Positions 1 through 12,090 of a DNA stretch of 64,000 bases are shown here, in pieces; position 1 is the stretch's first letter, and each line of letters begins with the position of its first letter. Below the pieces are notes generated by a model. It made no database searches. It was not told the DNA's origin and was given only the letters and a program-made list of their open reading frames with translations. Origin of the DNA: Pollenia angustigena (taxonomy: Eukaryota; Arthropoda; Insecta; Diptera; Polleniidae). Position numbers and translations under genes: made by a program. The stretch covers positions 172,590,478 through 172,654,477 of the forward strand of contig OV884058.1 of NCBI GenBank assembly GCA_930367215.1, given 5' to 3'.

Positions 1-854
1 TGATTTATGTCTCATTTATTTCATAGGTTATGCGACTTCACGTGAAAGTAATAGGACTTGAAACTTTTTTTTACTGTTTTGGATTTTTTATGAATTAAAA
101 ATAAAAAATTTTAATTTTTTGGGCAAAAAATATTTTTTTTCTTCATACATTCATTTTTTACTTCGAAAGTGTTGCACATATAGGAAAACGGTATAGAAAC
201 AGATTAGAGAAATTGTAATTTTTAATTTTTCTAAATTTGTTTCATCAAAATCGGACAAGTGGTTCTCGAGTTATGTTAAACTACGTTTTGCCAAAATGTT
301 ACAACTAAGCGAAAAAACATCAAGATAAGGAAAAAATTTAAAATGTCATAAAAAAAGAACTGACACATACGAACGCCAAACCCTTTGAGGGTTTTACTAT
401 ACTGACCTTGTACCATCACCCTGACTTGGAATTTCTCACCCCCCAGATTGGCTGTTGTACTGTGAAATTAACAAAATTTATTTGCTAACTATACAAATAA
501 AAAAAGAGAGGATGATATTCCTTATATTTAACATTTTTGATAACAATTAAATGTACCAATTAATGAGTAAAATCACCGATTAACAATAAAAATTAAGCAT
601 CGATACAATGGATTTTTGTCTTTATATTATTTGTTTCTAAATTCACAAAAGTTTGACACAAGACTATTATCAAAAAAGCCTTTATAATATTTGTTGGTCA
701 AAAACATTTAAAAACTTGAAGAAATCTTTGCAAAATAAAAATTCCTTAATGACTAAATTCACTACATGCCTAATCTAGCCTAAACAGCTAAATTGGCAAC
801 ACTCTATCAGTATGCTGGACACTACGCAACATTTAAATTAAGTTTATTAATTAC
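1..854. other. Non-coding AT-rich DNA
   Basis: No reading frame, RNA gene or repeat boundary could be supported here. The base composition is strongly AT-rich. It probably belongs to an intron or upstream flank of the stomatin-family gene whose last exons lie at 4890-5417, but nothing in it proves that. Confidence 0.5.
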
Positions 855-1652
855 AGCTTACCCTCGATTCGCGCAGTCTATAAGAAACTGAAACTGTTAA
901 TTCGAAATCACGCAAATAAAGCGTAAAGCCGTGCACGAATGCATTTGAATGTTTGTTTTTTAAATGATAAATGTCGATTGCTCTTTGCTAAATAATCAAA
1001 TACTATGTTGTGAAAAACACATAAGGCACAAAAAAAATTTAAACACACAAATGCAAATGAATTTTAATTAGTGTGTTATAAACGACCAAATACGAAGTGT
1101 AAAGAGCACGGAATATACTCCACACATCAACGAAACAAACAAATCACACTAACTATACCAAATGACACCAATCGCACCAAACAACAGTAACTGCTTACTT
1201 TTACAACAATACATCAAGCCATACAAATCTACAGGCATTTTGTTTGTGTAAAATTCCACGCCGTTGTCAATATCTTACTACTACATAGGAGAAACAAAAG
1301 GAACATTGTGTTTTGTGTGCTTGTATGTGTGGCAAAACACACAGTGTGTATTGAAAAGTTGACCGTACATAACTGTGTTATAGACTTACAATCGTTGTGT
1401 TTTGTGTTTTCGTATACATCAAATTATACATTGAGTTGATTTGTTTAAATCAAACTACTGCTTCACACCGAGTTGTTTGAAACCAAATACTGTTTTAACA
1501 TTGATTTGGTTTTTCGTAATGTATCATTCGAACTGATTAAAAAAAACAAAAACACAATATTTGACACAACAATAACTTGGTGTGGAGAACTGTGAAAAAG
1601 AAACAAATGCACTCGTGCAGGGCTTTAGTACCGCGTAAATCGAGGGTTAGCT
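855..1652. mobile_element. Short TIR element (MITE), pogo-like ends possible
   Basis: Both ends carry inverted copies of AGCT(T/A)ACCCTCGATT, at 855-869 and 1638-1652, with related CGC-containing sequence just inside. The interior has no open frame of note. The CCCTCGATT ... CGCAA vocabulary resembles the end at 17536, which suggests a pogo/Tigger-type group, but this is inference. No clear target duplication was found. Confidence 0.45.
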
Positions 1653-1675
1653 AAATTATAAATAAATTAAACACG

Positions 1676-1730
1676 AAGCGTATGATTGATACACATTTAT
1701 GTGTGATTATTTTATATCAATCATACGCTT
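1676..1730. repeat. Perfect inverted repeat (hairpin)
   Basis: Two perfect 16-base arms, AAGCGTATGATTGATA at 1676-1691 and its reverse complement at 1715-1730, are separated by 23 bases. It sits just outside the TIR element that ends at 1652. No function is claimed. Confidence 0.7.
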
Positions 1731-2089
1731 AATATTCCTACTTTTTTATTATAATTCGATCAAATAAGCTACAGTTTTAAATTTTTAAAATAAACAATTG
1801 AGCGAATCGTGCATGAAGAAATCAGTCCTCTTATACTTTTTTATAATATATAACAAATGACTACAGGTTGTTTGAACGTCATTGTTATTATCAATTAATT
1901 AATAAAAACGTTTTTATTCTTCTTTTAAGCAAATAACTTTAGCAGCACTTTTGTAAAGAAAACCACAATTGAGTATCTGCACATTAAGACAGATAAATAC
2001 ATTTAAGATAACTGCAATTTTGATTTATCTGAAAAATTGCCATTCAAATTTCAATCATTAAATTAAAAAAATTCTAATTAATTGAAAAC

Positions 2090-2745
2090 ATTGTTTCAAA
2101 AATTGTTATTCCCATATTCATCTTCTATATATGTAAAAAGAAATGTACACTTTGATGTCACCACTAACTGCGAAAACGGGTAGACCGATTTCAACAAAAA
2201 CGTTGGGGTACGTTGGGGATATTTCGTAGATGGTTTATGTAAAGTAAGCATGAAATCGGCCCAGTGGTTCCGGAGATAAGGCATTTAGATTCTCCTGTAT
2301 ATTCCCATACAAATTTCAACAAAATGCCCTCCACTTTGAACTCCTTCGAAACGGCTTGACTGATTTTTATGAAATTTTGTATGTTTTTTGTATGTTTTTT
2401 GTTAGGTATGAGAATAGGTCGAAGAGTACATTTAAGATCGCTAGAGGGCGCAAAATAGGGAATAAGCTCTCCCTCCCTATATCTTCTTTGCTAATCAACG
2501 TGTTTTTTTTTAAATTTGGCATGCAGGCACTGTAACATCTGAAAGAAAATAGGGAATAGGGCGTGAAATAGGGCTATAGGGGTAAAAAAGTTCTCCCTCC
2601 ATATATCTGTTTAACAAATCCACCGATTTTTTTGAAATTTTGTAGGAAAATTGTGTTATATCTGGAAAGAACTACAGCCTAAAATTTTTATTATTTAGGG
2701 TGTGAAATAAGGCAATAGATGTAAAAGCTCCCCTTTATGTATAAG
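2090..2745. repeat. Degenerate internally repetitive sequence
   Basis: At least three loosely repeated blocks read like 'ctccctccatatatct ... aatcaacgtg ... tttttttgaaattttg' (around 2340-2400, 2460-2520 and 2600-2650). Similar wording occurs at about 28170-28900. This looks like an old dispersed repeat with imperfect tandem structure. The family was not identified and the boundaries are approximate. Confidence 0.4.
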
Positions 2746-2750
2746 TCAAA

Positions 2751-2969
2751 GGCTCGTTTTCACAACTTACCGATAGCTAAAAGTAGACTTTAACCGGCCT
2801 TAAAAAAAGTGTTTCATTATTAAAATTTTACTTTTACCTAAAGTGCGCGATTAAGTATATTAACGCTTATCCTACGTGGTAGGTTAAAGTAAAGTTGTAT
2901 TTATGGAACACTTTTTATACGGCTGATAAGATCCTACCTTTAGCTATCGGTAAGTTGTGAAAACGGGCC
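2751..2969. mobile_element. Harbinger-type MITE, copy 1
   Basis: A 219-bp element. It starts GGCTCGTTTTCACAACTTAC and ends with the near-exact reverse complement (...GTTGTGAAAACGGGCC), followed by TAA; the left flank is AAA. A second copy at 28943-29149 has the same ends and a clean TAA on both sides. A 3-bp TWA duplication is typical of PIF/Harbinger. The interior is non-coding. Confidence 0.7.
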
Positions 2970-3149
2970 TAAGTATTATAACAAATTAGTTCATAAAGAA
3001 AAATAAACTTATAAGCCCAAAATCGGATTCGGGACTTACATTTTTAGAATAATCCCAGTATTTCGGTGTTCGGGATTTAGGGATTGGCATCCCTAATATT
3101 TACCCTTAGCTTTTGTATTAATTTATACTCCTGAAATAGCTTTTAACGC

Positions 3150-3866
3150 CACAGCTTCCTTTAAAAAGTGGCATTAACATAAAGTTTGGCGACAGTCACT
3201 TTGACGATAGCTACTAAGTCGCGTGTTAGTAGGTCCAGAATTGAACAGTGGTCTATAAGGTATGTAAGCCCACTGTATAAATCACTTTAAAGCAAAAAAA
3301 TCAAATACACCCAGAGAAAAAAATGTTTAAAGGTACCTCCAACAAAACTATTTCTAAAGAAAATTTTAAAATATTATGTTTAATTAAACCGTATTATTGC
3401 CACCAAGTCCATCGTCAAGAAGCCACAACAATATTATGGTTGCCTCCGAACATGTTATGGTTAATGATAGCTGAAATATGTTTAACACTTATTTAACATC
3501 GTTGTTTTTTACATAAAGCATGTTGGTCTGGGAAAAGAGAGCAATTCCATCGTTAATTAAAAACAAATTATTGTCATATTTAACCACAACATGTTTAGAT
3601 GTAACCATAATATGGTTGTAGCTTCTTAAAGGAGGACTAATTCAACCATAATATGGTTGTCGGATGCAGTAATATAGTTAAATTAAACATGTTTTTTCTC
3701 TGCGTGTATAGATGAAGATATCTAAAAAAATTTCAACAAAAAGAATTTTAACATGCATATTTACCTCATAACATAATTTTGTTATGACAGGGTCCATGTT
3801 TACCAAATAGGGTACTGTCTCGACAGTATCATATGGTCGGGCTTGACCGACTATACTTTTTTACTT
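3150..3866 (+). repeat. Dispersed repeat ending in hairpin plus CTTGT, interrupted by a TIR element
   Basis: Homologous in order to 42780-43170. Both copies share 'gtaggtcc(a/g)gaattgaaca', then 'gaagatatc', then a terminal stretch ATATGGTCGGGCTTGACCGACTATAC with a short hairpin (GGTCGGGCTTGACC) and an ACTTGT end. In this copy a 403-bp TIR element (3306-3708) separates the parts that are contiguous in the other copy. The terminal layout recalls the DINE-1/Helitron-like repeats of flies, which is inference. Confidence 0.55.
3306..3708. mobile_element. TIR element with ACACnCAGAGAAAAAA ends
   Basis: The left end TACACCCAGAGAAAAAAATG and the reverse complement of the right end TACACGCAGAGAAAAAACATG match closely. 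The interior repeats 'accataatatggtt'-like palindromes. Comparison with the second copy of the surrounding repeat (42780-43170), which lacks this segment, supports it as an insertion. Confidence 0.6.
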
Positions 3867-4889
3867 GTATTAATATCTATTAATGTGTACCATATGTATT
3901 GAATTCTAATGATAACATACAATTAATTAAGTCCTTGTTCAACTTAAATCACTTTTGCTTTAAATTAAAAGCCACAATATGGTTTAAAAAGGAACTTGGC
4001 ATGAAAACAAATATGAAAACCTTTCGTTTATGTCTACTAAATAATTAATTATCATTTGCGGAATTGCTCAATTTTAAAATATTCATTTATACTGTTGTAT
4101 AAAAATTTAACAAGAACATGACAATAAATATTTTTATAGAAAAAACACAAACAGTAGAGTTAAATTATATAGCCAGCGAAAAAAAAAAAAAAAAAAATAT
4201 AATTACTTAATATTATTATTTTCATTTCTTACCAAATCTAAAATTGGTTTCTTATTATCCTTAAAGCTTTTGAAATCTTTTAATTCGCATATTTTTTTCT
4301 AAGTCTATGGCATTCTTTTTTCCTCCTCTGTTTAGAGGATATGCAAACTTTTTAAATATTTAATTCATGTGACAAACAACGACGATAATAATGTTGTTGT
4401 TATTGTTTGGCGACCCTTTTAAAGCTCAAGTAACCACTTCAGCCAATCTGTGCCAAGTGCGAAAAATAAATTCACTCTCACTCCGTCTTTCAGTCGACGC
4501 TGAATGTGGGCCATTAAGTCATTATAACAGCCACGTCCACATTTCATAATTTTTTTTTTTTTTTTTGTAGCCGTCGTGACAAAAAGCAGTGATTGTGTGC
4601 GTGCAAGCATCTGTATTTTTAAATTATGTCGTTTCATGATGTTGTTTTTTTATATGTTAAATTAATCACAACATGATTAAACCACGTCGCAGGAGGTCAC
4701 AAAATATTGATTTTCTCTTCCCAGCTGTGATATTGTTTCTTCTTTTCTCCAAAGGATAAGAAAACAAGATAAGAGTCTTAAGAAATTATTTTTTAAAATA
4801 ACTACCAGGGTCTTGAAAAACAACTCTTTGTTATCATAAAAAAAATTTATTAAAATGTATTTGTATGTCCTTTATTTGCATGTTAACAG
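3867..4889. other. Probable intron preceding the stomatin exon
   Basis: No coding signal was found on either strand. The segment ends in a splice acceptor (ttgcatgttaacag) at 4889, so it is the 3' part of an intron of the stomatin-family gene. The earlier exons (membrane hairpin and most of the PHB domain) were not found in the window, which implies an intron longer than about 4.9 kb. Confidence 0.6.
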
Positions 4890-5417
4890 CAAAGATGTAC
4901 GTTTACCCGTCCAACTACAAAGAGCCATGGCTGCCGAAGCTGAGGCAGCACGAGAAGCTCGTGCTAAAGTAATAGCTGCTGAGGGTGAACAAAAAGCTTC
5001 AAGAGCCCTTAGAGAAGCATCCGAAGTTATTGGTGATTCACCAGCTGCTTTACAATTACGTTACTTACAGGTAAGATCTTTAAATTCTAAAATCCTTTAG
5101 ATCTGTTTCTAAAGCCATTAATAAATTTTGTTTGGTTTTTCTTTCCACAGACTCTTAGTGCTATTTCGGCTGAAAAGAATTCAACAATTGTTTTCCCCTT
5201 GCCAATTGACTTAATAACGTATTTCTTAAAGTCAAACGATGCTGAAACAATACAAACAGCCGCCAACACAGCAAAAGTTATAGCCAAAAGGGATCGCGAT
5301 AGGGAGGAGGTTGAAACAGCGGCAGCAGCCGCAAAAGCAGCAGCTGCCTTAGCGGCTGTTACACCGTGTACTAGCAAAGCTCTACCCTCTGGCGATACCA
5401 TAAACATTGCCATGTAA
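4890..5417 (+). CDS. Stomatin/band-7 (PHB domain) protein, last two coding exons
   Basis: Exon 4890-5070 is joined to exon 5151-5417. The acceptor at 4889, the donor GTAAGA at 5071 and the acceptor ctttccacag at 5150 are clear. The upstream intron is phase 2 and the internal one (80 bp) is phase 0. Visible residues begin [19 protein letters not shown] and run through an [20 protein letters not shown] segment, the strongly conserved end of the stomatin PHB domain and its coiled coil, then [18 protein letters not shown]. The C-terminal tail is alanine-rich and ends in INIAM. Stomatins are monotopic membrane proteins that oligomerise at cholesterol-rich membrane and regulate ion channels; fly Mec2 and its paralogues belong here. 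I cannot say which paralogue this is. The N-terminal two thirds lie outside the window. Confidence 0.93.
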
Positions 5418-5850
5418 ATTCTATTAAACTTCTAAAAAAAAAACAAAACAAAACAAAACAAAAACATTGTAAGCAAAGACAACAACAACAACAAAACGAA
5501 AACATTAACATCAACAGCAACCAACAACAATACAAATACAGCAACCAACAACAATAAATACAAAAGAGATGATGGCATTTACTTATACAGAGGAATAAAA
5601 CAAAATAAAATTAAAACTTAAATTAAAAAAAGCGAAACAAAAAAAAAAAACATAAATAAAACAAAACAAAAGACAACAAGAGTATAGGAAAAAATATCAA
5701 GAGTAATAAAAAGTTATATAGAGTATATGATATATATATAAAAAAGCAACAACAACATTAGCACTAAATGATAATAAAAACCAACAACAACAACAACAAT
5801 AATAATAATGTATTAAATAAACATTGAAGAAATTTTATCAAATTTTATTG
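5418..5850 (+). other. 3' UTR of the stomatin-family gene
   Basis: Downstream of the stop, the strand is rich in AACAA/CAACAACAA runs, typical of fly UTRs. It ends with an AATAAA at 5816-5821. The stretch has no other gene. Confidence 0.65.
5816..5821 (+). promoter_or_regulatory. Polyadenylation signal AATAAA
   Basis: A canonical AATAAA about 400 bases after the stomatin stop codon, within 'attaaataaacattgaag'. It is the most downstream canonical signal before the CA-rich UTR composition ends. Other AATAAA hexamers occur earlier in the UTR, so the site actually used is not certain. Confidence 0.5.
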
Positions 5851-6231
5851 AATTCATAAAATATTTAAAGTTCATTAAATTATCAAAGTATGTATGTGTA
5901 TGTTTTTCTACACTGGCGACTTGTTAGACGGCTGTAGTTTTGTTTTGTGTGCTAATTTTAAAAGTTAAAGATTAATTACCTTAATTTGGACAATGAGAAC
6001 ATGATATTGCAACCAGTATATTATAGCACGTGTACGAAAGAAGGCTGACTAGTTAATTGATATAATTGTTACTTTGTGCTGGTTCAGACAAGCCAAAAGT
6101 TTAGCTCAAAAGGGTGTCTTTAATTCTCTTTTGAACCTGCCTGTACGTTCATACGCAATCAGTAGCTAAAACTTAATATTCTAGTAAATAACGAATAAAA
6201 AAAAGCAAAAATAGAAAGTTGACAAGTACGA

Positions 6232-6621
6232 TCCCAATAAAAAATGGAGCTTCCAACGAAGCAGGTTTGTAAGGGAGAAACATAATTTTATATGGCGAGT
6301 TCCCACTTTGAAGCAATACATTTTTGACACATAAAGCGCATTATTCAGCGCACATAAATATTGTTGGATGTAACGATCATCTTAACACACTGAATGTTTT
6401 GATACAATTATTTTTTAGTATTCTCCCTTACAAACCTGCTTCGTAGTAAGGGAATGCCGTAGCACTTGAAATGTTATTTTTTTTTTATAAAAGTTGTTGA
6501 GAGTTCTTTCACTTACTTTACTGCATTTCTGTATGTCTTATTGCGTAGCGCATAATTGTGCGCTTATTTTTTTAAATGTACCTTTAGTGCTTCGCAAAAT
6601 TGTAAAAATTTTTATTGGGAT
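6232..6621. mobile_element. Compound palindromic MITE
   Basis: The outer ends are TCCCAATAAAAA near 6232 and the inverted TTTTTATTGGGA near 6610-6621. Inside, a perfect 24-base inverted repeat is found: ACGAAGCAGGTTTGTAAGGG... at 6256-6279 and its complement at 6421-6444. The nested arms suggest a foldback-like structure or one element inside another. No protein is encoded. Confidence 0.55.
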
Positions 6622-6649
6622 ATCAATTCAGAGACCTGCGCCTTGATGG

Positions 6650-6995
6650 CTGAAGCCGGCTGAGCGGCGCCGCCGATTATTTTTAACAGCCGCCGCCGCC
6701 GAAAATTTATCGACTAAAGTCGGCTTAAAATCAGCCGCCGGTCACAGTCATTTAATCGAATATTTCCTACAAGAAATGCATTTCCAAAACTAGAAAAAAA
6801 TTGTCATGTTAGAATAGATTATAGTCACAAGCATTAAAATAAGTAGATATGCAAAATAATTTTATTATTAAAACTAAAATACGAAAGTTGGCAAAAAAAA
6901 AAAATAATTTTTAAATTGGCCTAAGTTTAAGTCGGCTTACGCCGGCTTTGAGCCGACGCCGGCAATATCTTGCCAAGCCGCCGCCGCCGCGGCCG
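6650..6995. repeat. GCC/CGG-rich island in AT-rich DNA
   Basis: Two clusters, about 6655-6745 and 6930-6995, consist of GCCGCC, GCCGGC and GTCGGCTTA motifs and are separated by ordinary AT-rich DNA. Each has GTCGGCTTA and GCCGCCGCCG in mixed orientation, so the pair looks like an inverted or shuffled duplication. An open frame across the second cluster encodes only low-complexity sequence. Confidence 0.55.
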
Positions 6996-7663
6996 ACAAA
7001 ACTTGATGGCACAGGGGTCTCTCTGGGTCAAGTCTATACCACTATTCATTCCCTTTTTCCCTCTCTTCAACAAACTCAAGACTTGACGAGTCAAACTAGA
7101 TGTGTGCGAGCCAGCACTTTCTTTTCAAAAAATTTTGTTTGTAAACTTAACTGTATCAAGGAAAAGTTATTCTAAAACAAACAAATCCACTCTTTTTCAC
7201 AAAATGATCGTAAGTGATAAAAATCATCATTGAAATTAAAATTTTATAGACATATCCGTTCTTTCTAATCAACAAAATGTCAAAATTCTTAATTATGTGA
7301 AATATTTAAGGTATTCGATTTTATCGTAAATCATATTTTCAATTTTTTGGGTGATATTGAAGAAAAAAAATTAAGTAGTTTTAGATTTTATTAACAGATT
7401 GAAATAAAACTCCAGTTGTTGTTTAACGCCTTGTTTTCGAGTTTAAGCTTAGGATTTAAGATCGATAGACATACCAGCAGACATTCATAGCTTCCCGAAT
7501 CTGGTCATTTCATCTATACAAAAAGGAAAAAACAATCCAGAATTCTTAATTCTAGCCCGATTTGAAAAATTTTATCATTGGAATGTACTAGTCGAGTTCT
7601 ATACCAATTGAACAAAGATTTAAAGTGGTGCACAAAAACATTTTTGATTTTTCGGGTAGATTC
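6996..7663. other. No gene recognised
   Basis: AT-rich sequence with short spurious frames only. No splice-linked coding signal or repeat boundary was seen. Confidence 0.45.
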
Positions 7664-7858
7664 ATGTCATTGTGACGACATGTTTTTTATTTTGTATAGT
7701 CGTGCGTATGAATGGGTGCTTTTCTGATATTGAAAACAATAACAAAATTAAACAACGAATGAAAAAGCAAAACGTAAAGTCAGTGCATGCATCTGTGTAC
7801 TCGTTTCTTTTCCCCTCGTCAATCAAGTCAATAAGACATGAGCCGTATGAACACAGAC
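7664..7858. mobile_element. Harbinger-type MITE, 5'-truncated copy
   Basis: Homologous to the right two thirds of the complete element at 43586-43880: shared 'gtcgtgcgtatg', 'cgaatgaaaaagcaaa', 'tgcatctgtgtactcgtttc' and the terminal TIR 'acatgagccgtatgaac'. The right end is followed by TTA. The matching left TIR was not found, so the copy is truncated at about 7664. Confidence 0.65.
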
Positions 7859-7861
7859 TTA

Positions 7862-9791
7862 GTAAGCACGTATCATGAGATAAAATTATGAGTGCACGAA
7901 AAGGGTGAACGGTGCTATGTATGATCAGTAATAAATTTTGCTTAGATAAAAGTAAAAAAACCGTATTGAAATAATTCTTTGTTATTTAATGACTATTAAG
8001 ACAGAGCCAATGCAAATAACAAAATAAATGAATTAGTATTGAAAATATATCCTGCGAAATCCTAGCAAATTTTTGCACAGTGTTTTATATCGAAACATTT
8101 TTTTAAACAAATTTAAAAAAATTAGAAAAACAGTTATTTGAATTCCACAAACAAAACGGGTCTTAAAATTTGTGGGAAAAATTCATAGTTTTATACTTTT
8201 TTGGACCAATATTGAAAAAGTTATAAGTATTTATTAGAACATAGTATTCTAATAACGTGATTTTTTTTAATATTCGATATCTCTGTAACCATTAACCAAA
8301 AAAAAAAAAAAAAAAAAAAAATCTGAAAATTTGGTGGAATGTGCTGTTGAGAAGGAACATCAACACAGTAAAAAATAAAGTAAATCAAAAAATATTTTTC
8401 TCCAAGCAGTCCAATTTGCCTTGGATTGCTCCATATATAGAAAAATTCGATTTGGATATCATTTAAACTTGAAAAAAAACTCCGCAAATGTTTGCACGAA
8501 TGCCTGAATAGTCTTACGATAAGTTAAAACTTTGGGTTTATAAGACGTTTTAGAAATATGGCAGCTAACAATTTAAAATTTTTGCATTTTCGGAAACAAC
8601 TTTCACTTGTCTCTTATTTAGTTTTTGGTTGTATGTGGATTTACTTTGGCCCTTTAGGACCAAGCCTCAGATAAATTTATTTAATCTTTGATCCAAATAA
8701 ATATTAAAGCTTTGTCAGTTGAGCATTTAGCAGCAGGTTTATATTCAAACTATGATATGCTTTCTTTTAAGGTTTTTTGTTCAAATCTCCGTACAACAAG
8801 TCTTCAGTGTAAATTCAACAAACAAAAGTACTTTATTATATGCCTGAACATATGTTCGTCAGTATGTATACCGGTCTGTATTGAAGAGTTGATTAAAATT
8901 AAATCAGTTTATAAGTATCAATAAGTAAATATTTATTGTCTATGTATTGTTTTTTTTTATTGTTTAATGTTGTAATCAACCAGAAAAACAATTTCAACTA
9001 TAACAATATTAACATCATCACCAACAACAACTACAATAGAAACAGCAACAAAACACACAAACACTTATACATATAAAAATGAACATAAAACAATTTTACA
9101 GAAACTCACACCACTACATTTAGTGAAATAAATACAAAGAAAAAACCTTATTGTGATTTTAATTCTAGAAGAATGAAAATTAAAAAAAAAAATGAAAGAA
9201 AAACATAAAGAGCTGTCTTTTCTTCACAATGCAACATCAAACATTGACAACTGCGAAGACGACTTTCACCGCATTTAAATAAAGACAATGCAAACATTTT
9301 GCATTGTCTGGAAATTTATGCGAACGCTGTGAAATCGAATAAAATGGCGATGGAATATGTGAAGGAAGTCTCTTTTATTTAGCCAAACTTTTTTAAAGAA
9401 ATTTTTTGGCCAAAAAACGTACAAGTAAATGAATTCTTTTCCTTTTTCTAATTAACAATTCAAATGAAATCGAAATCTAGTTTAGTTAAATAAATTTATG
9501 CGTAATAATTGATTATGCTTCAAATCTATAAGATTGTTAAGTTTTTTTTTTTTAATTAATGTTAAAGTTTATTATAACTTAATATAGTAAATTAAATAAA
9601 TTGGTAAAGTGGTTCTTAATTTAGTTACTAATATTTTGCAGCGACATGCTTTTGTGTTGAAAATTTTACCAAAGCATCTTCTTTATACTTTGAAGAAATT
9701 TTTCGAGAGTTTTCTGTTTAACTCTATTTTCTATTTTTAAAAAGTATAACGAAAATTTGCTATTTTTAGAAATTATTAAAGGATTCTTATA
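7862..9791. other. No gene recognised; CA-rich patch and small hairpin
   Basis: AT-rich throughout. About 8980-9130 is CAACAA/ACAAAA-rich and looks like fly UTR composition, but no adjoining exon was found. A perfect hairpin occurs at 9283-9309 (AGACAATGCAAA, 3-base loop, complement). Confidence 0.4.
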
Positions 9792-10413
9792 GGCCCCTAT
9801 TATGAGTTACATTCGATAAACGATTTTCGCTGGCTATCGAACATCGACTATCGAATCTTAATTTGGTATTATGAGTTGGCAGCACTGTCGAAAGTTTCGT
9901 TGTGCATCGAATTTTTCAACGAAAACAAATTTGCTTTCGACTGTGCAAATAAATGTAAAAAACTTGTTGAAAATTTAACTATTTGTAAGTTTTTTGGTGT
10001 TCGTATACCAAATGCAATATTCTTAATCTGTTTTGTTCATTTTGTGCAAGTCCAACGTCGTTAACAGCAATTGGAAGCGCTCATATTTCTTATGGAACAA
10101 AATTCTTTTTTGACCAAATGATTTGTAGCAAAGTTCAGCATGTAAAAAAATGGGATGAAACGCCACTGAAGCTAAATTATTTGAAAACAACCATAATTCG
10201 CCGTAATCACGTTTAACTTTAATTTTATTTTTTAAATTTGTAAACAAAAATTTTTTATTTTAAGTGACAGCTGATCGAAAATGTACTACTGTGAATTAAC
10301 AAAATCACAATAGTAAATTTTTATCGTATGCGCGCCATAATACCAAATGAAAATTCGTTCGATCAGCTAATTCGACTGCTGTCGAAAATCGAATTTAGTT
10401 CATAATAGGCACC
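9792..10413. mobile_element. TIR element, 622 bp, ATA duplication
   Basis: The left end GGCCCCTATTATGAGTTACA and the reverse complement of the right end, GGTGCCTATTATGAACTAAA, form terminal inverted repeats of about 25 bases. ATA flanks both sides (9789-9791 and 10414-10416). The interior is rich in TCGAT motifs and lacks a transposase, so it is non-autonomous. The superfamily is uncertain; a 3-bp duplication fits PIF/Harbinger loosely. Confidence 0.65.
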
Positions 10414-10424
10414 ATATAAAGGAA

Positions 10425-12090
10425 ATATTGCAAAAGTTTGTTCTTAAGGAAAATAGTGCAAAAATTTTCTTTTTAACGAAAATTGTTCAAAACTTAGCTA
10501 TTTATACGAAATTTGGCAAATTTTTGCTATTTTTAAGAAATTTTACAAAAACTTGCTATTATAGGAAATTTTTCTAAAATTTACTATTTATAGGAAGTTT
10601 TGGAGAAATGTATTATTTATAGGAAGAAATACAAAAATTTGCAATTTAAGGAAAATTTTCAAAAATGTTGCTATTTGGAGGATATTTTGTAAAGGGTAGC
10701 TATTTATAGGAAATTTGGCACAAGTTTGGCTATTTAAAATAAATTTGCTTTAACTTTTCTATTTAGAGAAATTTGGCACAAATTTTCTTTTGAGGGGAAA
10801 TTTTGCAAATTTTTCTTTTTAAGGGAAATTGTGCAAAAATGTGCTTTTTATAGGAAATTTGGCAAATATATGCTATTTATAGGAAATTAAACAGAAACTT
10901 GCTATTTATAGGAAATTTTGCTATTTGTAGGAAGTTTTGCACCAATTTATCATTTATAGGAACAAATACAAAACATTGCTGTTTAAGGGAAATTTTGCAA
11001 AAATGTGCTTTTTATAGGAAATTTGGCAAATATATGCTATTTATAGGAAATTAAACAGAAACTTGTTATTTATAGGAAATTTTGCTATTTATAGGAACAA
11101 ATACAAAAAATTGCTAGTTAAGGGAAATTTGGCAAAAATGTGCTTTTTTTAAGAAAGTTTTCATATAATTTACTATTTAGAGGAAATTTTGTAAAGTTTT
11201 GCCATTTTTGGAGGGTATTTTGTAAAATTTGGCTATTTATAGTAAAATTGGCAAACATTTTCTATCTTAAGTTTGACTTTTTATAGTGCATTAGTCACAA
11301 ATTTTCTACTTATTTTCTTTTTAAGGGAAATTGTGCCAAAATTTGCTTATTTATAGGAAATTTGGCAAATATTCGCTATTTATAGGAAGTTTTACAGAAA
11401 CTTGATATTTTTAGGAAACTTTGCTTTTTGTAGGAAGTTTTGCAAACATTTTTGATTTATAGCAACAATTACAAAAATTTGCAATTTGAGAAAAATGTTG
11501 CAAAAATTTACTTTTTCTTGGCAGTTTTGCAAAAAGTTTGTAAAGTTTGGCTATTTGGAGGATATTTTGTAAAATTTGGCTAATTAGAGAATTTTGGCAA
11601 AAATTTTTCCTTTTAAGGGAAATTTGCTATTTATAGGAAATTTTACAGAAACTAGCTTTTGATAGGAAATTTTGCAATTTAAGGGACATTTTGCAAAAAT
11701 TTACTTTTTGTAGGAAGTTTTGCAAAATGTTGCTACTCAGAGGAAATTTTGTAAAGTTTTGGTATTTAGAGGATGGATATTTGGTAAAATTTTGCCATTT
11801 ATTGCTAATTTGGAACAAATTTCATACTTAGAGAATTTTGGCAAACATTTTTCCTTTTAAGGGAAATTTGCTATTTTTAGGACATTCTTTATAGGAACAA
11901 ATACAAAAAATTGCTATTTAAGGGAAATCTTGTAAAAATTGACTTTTTGTAGGAAGTTTTGCAAATTTTGCTATTAAGATGATAATTAGTAAAGTTTTGC
12001 TATTTGGAGGTATTTTGTAAATAGGAAATTTTGCAAAATTTTGTTTTTTAAGGAAATTTTGCAAAAGTTTGCTGTTTACAATAAATTTTG
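10425..12090. repeat. Degenerate minisatellite array
   Basis: About 1.7 kb of imperfect repeats with the theme 'ttgctatttataggaaattttgcaaaaa', unit roughly 30-45 bases. A higher-order duplication is visible: the block at 10833 recurs almost exactly 164 bases later at 10997. Short reading frames here are only translations of the repeat. Confidence 0.85.

Noticed and set aside
5087..5413. 108-codon minus-strand frame opposite the stomatin exons
   Set aside because: It is the antisense of the alanine-rich stomatin C-terminus.
6948..7175. 75-codon frame over the GCC-rich cluster
   Set aside because: Starts inside low-complexity GCC repeats and has no splice or domain support.
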